Assembly (NCBI GenBank): GCA_017744755.1
Contig: JAGIAU010000011.1
Span: forward strand, 1-19,288
Reading direction: 5' to 3'
Source: Microbacteriaceae bacterium
Lineage (GTDB): Bacteria; Actinomycetota; Actinomycetes; Actinomycetales; Microbacteriaceae
Length of the DNA: 19,288 bases
The notes beneath the pieces were generated by a model. It did no database searches and was not told the origin of the DNA. It saw only the letters and a list, made by a program, of their open reading frames with translations. The translations under genes were made by a program, and so were the position numbers. Numbering within the stretch: the stretch's first letter is position 1; each line of letters starts with the position of its first letter. Below, piece by piece: positions 6,436-13,291 of this stretch.

Positions 6436-8222
6436 GCGGACCCGGACCCATGACCACGATGATCGTCGCCGCCGGCGTGAAGCCGCGCCGCGGCGGACCG
6501 CTGCGCCGCATGCTGCGGGATCCGATGGCGGTCGTCTCCATCACGGTGTTCCTCCTGATCGTGCTCCTGTGCGTCGCCGCCCCGCTGCTGACCTCCTGGG
6601 ACCCGACCCGTGCCGAGCTCGCGGCGGTGCTCGCACCGCCGTCGGCCGAGCACTGGCTGGGCGCCGACTCGGCCGGCCGGGACATCTTCTCCCGGCTGCT
6701 CTACGGCGGCCGGACGAGCCTCCTGGGCGCGCTCGTCACGCTCCTCGTCGCGCTCGGGATCGGCATCCCGACGGGGCTGATCGCCGGCTACTACCAGCGC
6801 TGGTTCGACTCGATCGGCAGCTGGTCGGCGAACCTCCTGATGTCGATGCCGAGCCTCATCGTGCTGCTCGCGGTGATCTCGGTCGTCGGCCCCCAGATGT
6901 ACCTCGTGATGGCCGTCTTCGGCGTGCTGCTGTCGCCCGGCGTGTTCCGGCTCACGCGCAGCGGCGTGATCGCGGTGCGCAAGGAGCTCTTCATCGACGC
7001 CGCGAAGGTCTCGGGCGTCAACGACGCCCGGATCATCGGGCGGCACGTGCTCGGCGTCGTCCAGGCTCCGCTCGTCATCCAGGCCTCGATGATGGCGGGC
7101 CTCGCCGTCGTCATCCAGGCGGGCCTCGACTTCCTCGGCGTCGGCGACTCGACGACCCCGAGCTGGGGGCAGATGCTCAACGAGGCGTTCCAGAACATCT
7201 ACGCGGCGCCGATGATGCTCATCTGGCCCGGTGTCATGATCGGGCTCACGGTGGGCGCGCTGTCGCTCTTCGGCGCGGCCCTCCGGGATGCGGTGCAGGA
7301 CGCGCAGCCGGCGCGCACGCGTCGCGGCGACGGCGGCGTGACGCTGCCGCCCCAGGTCGAGGCGGCACCCGGGGCGGTCCGCCCGGATCTCGGCGAGGCG
7401 CTGCTCACCGTCGCGGGGCTCAAGATCGGATACGCGGCGGCGGGCGGCGGCACGACCGTCGTCGTCGACGGGGTGGACCTCCGGATCCGGCGCGGCGAGG
7501 TGCACGGCGTCGTCGGCGAGTCCGGCTCGGGCAAGACGCAGACGGCGCTGGCGATCCTCGGGCTGCTGCCGCGCGGCGGCGAGGTGCGGTCGGGCACGAT
7601 CGGCTTCGACGGCGCCGACCTCGCGACCCTCGGACGCGCGGCGCGCGGCGCGCTGCTGGGCGGCCGCATCGGCTACATCCCGCAGGAGCCGATGAGCAAC
7701 CTCGACCCGACGTTCACCGTCGGCTTCCAGCTCGTCGAGCCGATCCGGCGCCATCTCGGACTCTCGCGGGCCGCCGCGAGGACGCGGGCGCTGGAACTGC
7801 TCGACCGCGTCGGCATCGTCGACCCGCGGCGCACCTTCGGCGCCTACCCGCACGAGATCTCCGGCGGCATGGCGCAGCGCGTGCTGATCGCAGGCGCGGT
7901 CTCCTGCGATCCGGAGCTGCTGATCGCGGACGAGCCGACGACGGCCCTCGACGTGAGCGTGCAGGCCGAGGTCCTCGACCTGCTGCGCTCGCTGCAGCAG
8001 GAGCGGGCGATGGGCGTGATGCTCGTCACCCACAACTTCGGCGTCGTCGCGGATCTCTGCGACCGCGTGACCGTCATGCAGCACGGCCGGGTCGTCGAGC
8101 ACGGCTCGGTCGAGGAGATCTTCGAGTCGCCGGCTCATCCGTACACCCGGATGCTGCTGGATTCCACCCTCGAGGACGCGCCGCCGCGCGGCCCGCTCGT
8201 CACTCCGGAGGTCCGTTCATGA
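6432..8222 (+). CDS. Fused ABC importer permease C and ATPase D (DppC-DppD)
   Basis: One 596-residue chain carries both a membrane channel subunit and an ATPase. Residues 1-290 are a DppC-like permease: N-terminal segment RRMLRDPMAVVSITVFLLIVLLCVAAPLL, the motif HWLGADSAGRDIFSRLLYGGRTSLLGA (74-100), and an EAA loop near 190-207. Residues about 290-322 form an Ala/Pro/Arg-rich linker. Residues 323-596 are a DppD-like ATPase: Walker A GESGSGKT 362-369, Q-loop YIPQEPMSNLDPT, signature ISGGMAQR 476-483, Walker B LLIADEPTT, His534, and the Opp-type PAHPYTRMLL. The usual cysteine-containing OppD tail is absent. The frame is continuous with no internal stop, so the fusion is real in this sequence. 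Similar permease/ATPase fusions are known in actinobacteria. Confidence 0.92.
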   Translation: MSGPGPMTTMIVAAGVKPRRGGPLRRMLRDPMAVVSITVFLLIVLLCVAAPLLTSWDPTRAELAAVLAPPSAEHWLGADSAGRDIFSRLLYGGRTSLLGALVTLLVALGIGIPTGLIAGYYQRWFDSIGSWSANLLMSMPSLIVLLAVISVVGPQMYLVMAVFGVLLSPGVFRLTRSGVIAVRKELFIDAAKVSGVNDARIIGRHVLGVVQAPLVIQASMMAGLAVVIQAGLDFLGVGDSTTPSWGQMLNEAFQNIYAAPMMLIWPGVMIGLTVGALSLFGAALRDAVQDAQPARTRRGDGGVTLPPQVEAAPGAVRPDLGEALLTVAGLKIGYAAAGGGTTVVVDGVDLRIRRGEVHGVVGESGSGKTQTALAILGLLPRGGEVRSGTIGFDGADLATLGRAARGALLGGRIGYIPQEPMSNLDPTFTVGFQLVEPIRRHLGLSRAAARTRALELLDRVGIVDPRRTFGAYPHEISGGMAQRVLIAGAVSCDPELLIADEPTTALDVSVQAEVLDLLRSLQQERAMGVMLVTHNFGVVADLCDRVTVMQHGRVVEHGSVEEIFESPAHPYTRMLLDSTLEDAPPRGPLVTPEVRS

Positions 8223-9061
8223 GCGAGTCGCTGCTGCGGGTCGACGATGTCGTCGTCGACTTCCCGGGCAAGAGATGGTTCGCCAAGCCCTTCCGCGCGC
8301 TCAAGGGCGTCTCGATCGACATCGCCGCGGGCGAGACGCTCGGCCTCGTCGGCGAGTCGGGCTCGGGGAAGACCACGCTCGGCCGGGCCGTGCTCGGCCT
8401 GGCTCCGGTGGCCGCCGGCTCGGTCCGCTTCGACGGCGAGGACATCACGCATGCCGGCGCCCGTCGGCGGCGGGAACTGAGCCGGGACATCCAGGTCGTC
8501 TTCCAGGATCCGTACTCCTCGCTCAACCCGTCGATGACGATCGGCGCGATCCTCGCCGAGCCGCTCACCGCGGCCGGCGTGGCGCGGTCTACCGCCCGGG
8601 ATCGCATTCGCGAGCTGCTCGACCAGGTGGGACTGCCGGGCGACGCGATCGACCGGCTCCCTCGGCACTTCTCGGGGGGTCAGCGCCAGCGGGTCGCGAT
8701 CGCGCGGGCGCTCGCGCTGCACCCGAAGCTCATCGTCTGCGACGAGCCGGTCTCCGCCCTCGACCTGTCGACGCAGGCGCGCGTGCTCGACCTCCTCATC
8801 GACATCCAGGAGCGCAGCGGGGTCGCCTACCTCTTCGTCTCGCATGACCTCAGCGTGGTGCGGCACATCAGCCACCGGGTGGCCGTCATGCTGCACGGCG
8901 AGATCGTCGAGTACGGCGATGGCGCGCAGGTGACCTCGGACCCGGCGCACCCCTACACCCGCCGACTGCTGATGGCGGCACCCGTCCCGGACCCGGGGCG
9001 GCAGGCGGTCCGGCGCCAGGAGCGCGCCGCGTTCCTCGCGACGGAGGTGACTGGCGAGTGA
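8219..9061 (+). CDS. ABC importer ATP-binding protein F (DppF/OppF-like)
   Basis: This cytoplasmic ATPase pairs with the ATPase half of the preceding fusion to power uptake. The 280-residue protein has Walker A GESGSGKT at 45-52, Q-loop VVFQDPYSSLNPSMTIG, signature FSGGQRQR at 151-158, Walker B LIVCDEPVSALDLS from 171 and the switch histidine at 209 (VSHDLSVVRHISHRVAVM). DPAHPYTRRLLMAAPVPDPG is the characteristic Opp/Dpp C-terminal motif. The start codon overlaps the upstream stop as ATGA and its stop overlaps the next gene as GTGA, which ties the transporter directly to the following hydrolase and acyl-CoA genes. Confidence 0.93.
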   Translation: MSESLLRVDDVVVDFPGKRWFAKPFRALKGVSIDIAAGETLGLVGESGSGKTTLGRAVLGLAPVAAGSVRFDGEDITHAGARRRRELSRDIQVVFQDPYSSLNPSMTIGAILAEPLTAAGVARSTARDRIRELLDQVGLPGDAIDRLPRHFSGGQRQRVAIARALALHPKLIVCDEPVSALDLSTQARVLDLLIDIQERSGVAYLFVSHDLSVVRHISHRVAVMLHGEIVEYGDGAQVTSDPAHPYTRRLLMAAPVPDPGRQAVRRQERAAFLATEVTGE

Positions 9062-10605
9062 CCGTCGTCGCGACCGCCGCCGGCCTCGTCCGCGGCACCA
9101 CGACCGTGACCAGGCGGGCCGATGTCGAGAGCTATCTGGGCATCCCGTTCGCCGCCCCCACGACGGGGCGCCGATTCCTCGCGCCGCAGCCCGTGGAGCC
9201 CTGGGAGGGCACGAGGGACGCGCGGCGCCTCGCCGCCGCCGCGCCGCAGAACGCCGACCCGGTGCTCGTCGACGGCGGTTTCTGGCAGCCCCCGACGGAT
9301 GAGGCCACGTGCCTCAACCTCAACGTGTGGACCCCGCGGGCCGACGACCTGGAACGCCCGGTCCTGGTGTGGATCCACGGTGGCGCCTACGTCACCGGGT
9401 CGAACGCGACCGGGTACAACAACGGCGCGGAGCTCGCCGCCTCCCTCGACGTCGTCGTGGTCTCCATCAACTACCGGCTCGGGGCGCTCGGCTTCCTGCA
9501 TCTCGAGCCGCTGCTCGGTCCGGACTACGCGGACGCCGCGAACACGGCGGTGCTGGACTGGGTGCTCGCGCTGCAATGGGTCCAGGAGAACATCCGGGCC
9601 TTCGGCGGCGATCCGGGGCGGGTGACGGTGTTCGGCGAGTCCGCAGGCGCCGCTGCCGTCGGCACCCTGCTGGGCATGCCTGCGGCGCAGGGCCTCTTCG
9701 CGCGGGCGATCCTGCAGTCGGGCACGGCGGAGCGCGCCCGCGCCGCGGAGGACTCGAGCGCGGTCGTGCACGAGCTGCTCGAGGCCGCGGGCCTGCGCGA
9801 GTCGGAGGCGGAGCGGCTGCTCGACCTCCCGATCTCCGAGCTGCTCGCCGCCCAGGCGCGGGTCGGCGAGGCGCACGCGGCGCGCGTGATCGGGCTGCCG
9901 CTGCCGTTCCAGCCGACGATCGACGGACGGATCCTGCCCCGCCTGCCGCTCGAGGCGATCGCCGCGGGCTGCTCGGCCGATGTCGACCTGCTCGCCGGCA
10001 CGAACCTCAACGAGGCCGCGTTCTTCACCATGGTGCGGCCGAAGACGCGGGGCGACGGCCGCAGTCCGCTGGAACGGCTCGAAGCGCTGCTCGCCGAGGA
10101 TGCGCCGGACGATCCGGCCACGGCGCTGATCGACTACCGCGAACGGCTGGACGCACTGCTCGGCTCGCCCGCGACCGATGAGCAGGTATTCGAGTCCTAC
10201 CTCTCCGACCGGCTCTACCGCCAGCCGACGAACCGCCTGCTGGCGGCGCGCGAGGGCGCGCGGGGCGGCACCTATGCGTATCTGTTCACCTGGCCGAGCC
10301 CGCTCATGGGCGGAGCGCTCGGCTCCTGCCACGCGCTGGAAGTGCCGTTCGTCTTCCGGCAGCTCGATCGGATCGAGTCGGCGTCGCTCGTCGGCGACCG
10401 CCCGCCGGTCGAGCTCTCGGAGTGGATCTCGGGCGCCTGGGTGGAGTTCGCCCGCCGTGGCGCGCCCCGCGCCCCGGCACTGCCGGACTGGCCCGCCTAC
10501 GCGGAGCCGGCCCGCGCGACGATGATCCTCGACACCCCGCCCCGGCTGGTGCTCGACCCGCGCGGCTCGCTCCGCGAGTTCTGGAGCGCGGGAGTGCCGG
10601 CATGA
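9058..10605 (+). CDS. Type-B carboxylesterase (alpha/beta hydrolase)
   Basis: This enzyme is predicted to cleave a carboxylic ester to an alcohol and an acid. The 515-residue protein shows the complete family set: SYLGIPFAAP near the N-terminus, CLNLNVWTP (85-93), the oxyanion motif WIHGGAY (105-111), the nucleophile elbow GESAG with Ser195, the acid Glu319 (GTNLNEAAFF) and the base His425 (GSCHALEVPFVF). No signal peptide or lipobox is present, so it should act in the cytoplasm on something already imported. The GTG start overlaps the ATPase stop by 4 nt, and its stop overlaps the CoA-transferase start. Context suggests removal of an acyl group from an imported glycoside. The exact ester is unknown, and p-nitrobenzyl-esterase-like relatives are often promiscuous. 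Confidence 0.92.
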   Translation: MTVVATAAGLVRGTTTVTRRADVESYLGIPFAAPTTGRRFLAPQPVEPWEGTRDARRLAAAAPQNADPVLVDGGFWQPPTDEATCLNLNVWTPRADDLERPVLVWIHGGAYVTGSNATGYNNGAELAASLDVVVVSINYRLGALGFLHLEPLLGPDYADAANTAVLDWVLALQWVQENIRAFGGDPGRVTVFGESAGAAAVGTLLGMPAAQGLFARAILQSGTAERARAAEDSSAVVHELLEAAGLRESEAERLLDLPISELLAAQARVGEAHAARVIGLPLPFQPTIDGRILPRLPLEAIAAGCSADVDLLAGTNLNEAAFFTMVRPKTRGDGRSPLERLEALLAEDAPDDPATALIDYRERLDALLGSPATDEQVFESYLSDRLYRQPTNRLLAAREGARGGTYAYLFTWPSPLMGGALGSCHALEVPFVFRQLDRIESASLVGDRPPVELSEWISGAWVEFARRGAPRAPALPDWPAYAEPARATMILDTPPRLVLDPRGSLREFWSAGVPA

Positions 10606-11774
10606 GCGCCGGACCGCTGTCCGGACTGGTCGTCGTCGATCTCACCCGAGCGCTCGCCGGGCCGCATGCCGGGATGATGCTCGGCGACCTCGGGGCACGG
10701 GTGATCAAGGTCGAGGCACCCGGGCACGGCGACGACACCCGGGGCTGGGGGCCGCCCTTCGTCGGCGAGCCCGGCGCAACCGAGTCGACCTACTTCCTCA
10801 GCTGCAACCGGAACAAGGAGTCCATCGCGCTCGACCTCAAAGCGGCGGCGGACCGGGAGGTGCTCGAGTCGCTGATCCGGGGCGCGGACGTGCTGCTCGA
10901 GAACTTCCGGCCCGGCACGATGGATCGGCTCGGCTTCGGCTGGGATCGGCTCGTCGAGCTGAACCCGGCGCTCGTCGCCCTGTCCATCAGCGGCTTCGGC
11001 CACGACGGCCCGGAGGGCGACCGCGCAGGCTACGACCAGATCGCGCAGGGCGAGGCCGGCATCATGTCGCTGACGGGTCCCGGCCCGGACGACCCGCAAC
11101 GGGTCGGGGTGCCGATCGGCGACCTGCTCGCGGGCATCACGGGTGTGACCGGCGTGCTCGCCGCGCTCGTCGAGCGCGGTCGTACCGGCGCCGGCGCCCA
11201 TGTGCGCACCTCGCTGCTCGCCGCGCTCGTCGGGGTCCACGCGTTCGAGGGCACGAGGTGGACGGTCGCCGGGGGCGTGGGGCATGCTGCGGGCAACCAC
11301 CACCCCTCGATCGCGCCCTACGGCCTCTTCCGCTGCGCCGACGGCGCGGTGCAGATCTCCGTCGGCTCCGCATCGCTCTGGGAGCGCTTCGCCGACGGCT
11401 TCGGCATCGATCGCGGCGATGTCCGCTTCGCCGAGAACGCCGACCGCGTCGGGCATCGGACGGAGCTCATCCTCGAGGTCGAGCGCGCCTTCGCCGACTG
11501 GCCGGCCGAGGCGCTGCTCTCCCGGCTCGCCGAGCTCGGGGTGCCGGCTGGTCGAGTGCGCAGCATCGACGAGGTCTACGCCTGGGAGCAGACCCGATCC
11601 CAGGGCCTCGTCGTCGGCGTCGACCACGCGAGTCTCGGACCTATCGAGCTGCCCGGCCCGGCGCTGCGATTCTTCGACCGGGACGGTGCCGAGGTCACGC
11701 GCACGGCGCACGCGGCGCCGCCGACGCTCGACCAGCACGGCGCCGCGATCCGCTCGGAGTTCTCGGCGGGATGA
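10602..11774 (+). CDS. CaiB/BaiF-family (class III) CoA-transferase
   Basis: The enzyme moves coenzyme A from one acyl-CoA to a free carboxylic acid. The 390-residue protein matches the family throughout: LSGLVVVDLTRALAGPHAGMMLGDLGARVIKVEAP at the N-terminus, ADVLLENFRPGTMDRLG (95-110), SISGFG, and GYDQIAQGEAGIMSLTG, where Asp145 corresponds to the catalytic aspartate of formyl-CoA transferase. PIGDLLAGITGVTGVLAAL and the late RSIDEVYAWEQTRSQGLV are also standard. Substrates in the family range over oxalate, carnitine, succinate, mesaconate and aromatic acids. Placed directly after an esterase, it probably activates the acid that the esterase releases. ATGA overlaps join it to both neighbours. 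Confidence 0.92.
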   Translation: MSAGPLSGLVVVDLTRALAGPHAGMMLGDLGARVIKVEAPGHGDDTRGWGPPFVGEPGATESTYFLSCNRNKESIALDLKAAADREVLESLIRGADVLLENFRPGTMDRLGFGWDRLVELNPALVALSISGFGHDGPEGDRAGYDQIAQGEAGIMSLTGPGPDDPQRVGVPIGDLLAGITGVTGVLAALVERGRTGAGAHVRTSLLAALVGVHAFEGTRWTVAGGVGHAAGNHHPSIAPYGLFRCADGAVQISVGSASLWERFADGFGIDRGDVRFAENADRVGHRTELILEVERAFADWPAEALLSRLAELGVPAGRVRSIDEVYAWEQTRSQGLVVGVDHASLGPIELPGPALRFFDRDGAEVTRTAHAAPPTLDQHGAAIRSEFSAG

Positions 11775-13291
11775 GCGCGGCGGCCACCGCTCGGCCGACA
11801 GCCGCCGGGCTCATCGAGCTGGTGCTGGACCCGGGCAGCTTCGTCGGCTGGGACGAGCCGATCCTGCCGTTCGGCTCCGCGGCCTACCGGGCGGAGCTCG
11901 AGGCGGCGAGGGCGGCGACGGGCCTCGACGAGGCGGTCGTGACCGGGGAGGGGCGCGTCGGGGGGCATCGCGTCGCGGTCGTCGTCGGCGAGTTCCGCTT
12001 CCTCGGGGGATCGATCGGGGTCGCCGCTGCGGCCCGGGTCACGGCGGCGATCGCCCGCGCCACTCGCGAGCGCCTGCCCGTGCTCGCGGCGCCCGTCTCC
12101 GGCGGGACGCGGATGCAGGAGGGCACGGTCGCCTTCGTGCAGATGGCGACGATCACGGCCGCCGTGGTCGAGCATCGCGAGGCGGGGCTGCCCTATCTCG
12201 TCTACCTCCGTCATCCGACGACCGGCGGGGTGTTCGCCTCGTGGGGCTCGCTCGGCCACGTGACCGTCGCCGAGCCGGGCGCGCTCATCGGCTTCCTCGG
12301 GCCGCGGGTCTACGAGGCGCTGCACGGCGAAGCGTTCCCGTCGGGCGTGCAGCTCGCCGAGAACTTGTACGCGCACGGCCTCGTGGACGCGGCGCTCGCG
12401 CCCGGCCGCCTTCGCGGGCTCGCGATCGACGTGCTCGACGCCTGGCAGGCGCGGGCGGACGGCGCGGCGGCGGGCCCCCGGCCGCCGGCGGAGCTCGGCG
12501 AGGAGGACGACTGGGCCACGGTCGCGCGGTCGCGGGAGGCCGGGCGCCCCGGCCTGCGCAGCGTGCTGCGCCGCGCGACCGGCAGAGCGGTGCCGCTCAG
12601 CGGCAGCGGCCGCGGCGAGACGGATCCGAACCTGACGCTCGCGATCGCCCGATTCGGCGGCCGCGGTGTCGTCGTCCTCGGCCAGGACCGGCGGAGCCAG
12701 CTGCCGGGACGCGAGCTCGGGCCCGGCGCCCTGCGGGTGGCCGCCCGCGGCTTCCGGCTCGCCGCGGAGCTGCGCCTGCCGCTGGTGACCGTGATCGACA
12801 CCTCGGGCGCCGCGCTCAGCCGCGAGGCCGAGGAGGGCGGGCTCGCCGGGGAGATCGCCCGCTGCCTCGCCGCGCTGCTGACCATCCCGGTCCCGACGGT
12901 CTCCGTGATCCTCGGCCAGGGCACCGGCGGGGGCGCCCTCGCGCTGCTGCCGGCCGACCGCATCATCGCGGCCGAGCACGCCTGGCTCTCGCCGCTGCCC
13001 CCCGAGGGGGCGAGCGCGATCGTGCATCGCGACGTCGATCACGCGCCGCAGCTCGCCCGGGCGCAGCGCATCGGCGCCCGGCACCTGCTCGAAGACGGCA
13101 TCGTCGACGCGATCGTGCCGGAGGGCGAGGACCCGGCCGGTGAGGTCGTGCAGGCCATCGCCCGGGCGCTCGACGAGGTCGCGGCCTCGGACCCCGTCGC
13201 GCGCCTCGCGCGGCGGCGCCATCGCTTCGCGGGTCTCACGCCCGTGTTCTCCGCTCCCGAACCATCCGCCATCCGAGAGGACTGCCCATGA
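11771..13291 (+). CDS. Fused AccD-AccA-like carboxyltransferase of a biotin-dependent enzyme
   Basis: Biotin-dependent carboxyltransferases exchange a carboxyl group between carboxybiotin and an acyl-CoA. This 506-residue chain holds both halves. Residues about 1-225 are AccD-like: GGSIG (79-83), SGGTRMQEG (110-118), HPTTGGVFASWGSLG, and AEPGALIGFLGPRVYEAL. Residues about 285-470 are AccA-like: GQGTGGGALALLPADRII (382-399), SPLPPEGASAIVHRD, and LLEDGIVDAIVPE. The zinc-ribbon of bacterial AccD is absent. A hydrophilic linker (about 226-284) joins the halves. No biotin carboxylase or biotin-carrier gene lies in the operon, so partners must come from elsewhere. It could act in acyl-CoA carboxylation, or in reverse as in malonate decarboxylase (MdcD/MdcE); sequence alone does not decide. 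Confidence 0.85.
   Translation: MSAAATARPTAAGLIELVLDPGSFVGWDEPILPFGSAAYRAELEAARAATGLDEAVVTGEGRVGGHRVAVVVGEFRFLGGSIGVAAAARVTAAIARATRERLPVLAAPVSGGTRMQEGTVAFVQMATITAAVVEHREAGLPYLVYLRHPTTGGVFASWGSLGHVTVAEPGALIGFLGPRVYEALHGEAFPSGVQLAENLYAHGLVDAALAPGRLRGLAIDVLDAWQARADGAAAGPRPPAELGEEDDWATVARSREAGRPGLRSVLRRATGRAVPLSGSGRGETDPNLTLAIARFGGRGVVVLGQDRRSQLPGRELGPGALRVAARGFRLAAELRLPLVTVIDTSGAALSREAEEGGLAGEIARCLAALLTIPVPTVSVILGQGTGGGALALLPADRIIAAEHAWLSPLPPEGASAIVHRDVDHAPQLARAQRIGARHLLEDGIVDAIVPEGEDPAGEVVQAIARALDEVAASDPVARLARRRHRFAGLTPVFSAPEPSAIREDCP

Noticed and set aside
5988..8138. A 716-codon minus-strand open frame opposite the permease-ATPase fusion
   Set aside because: Biased, motif-free translation; shadow of the strongly supported fused transporter gene.
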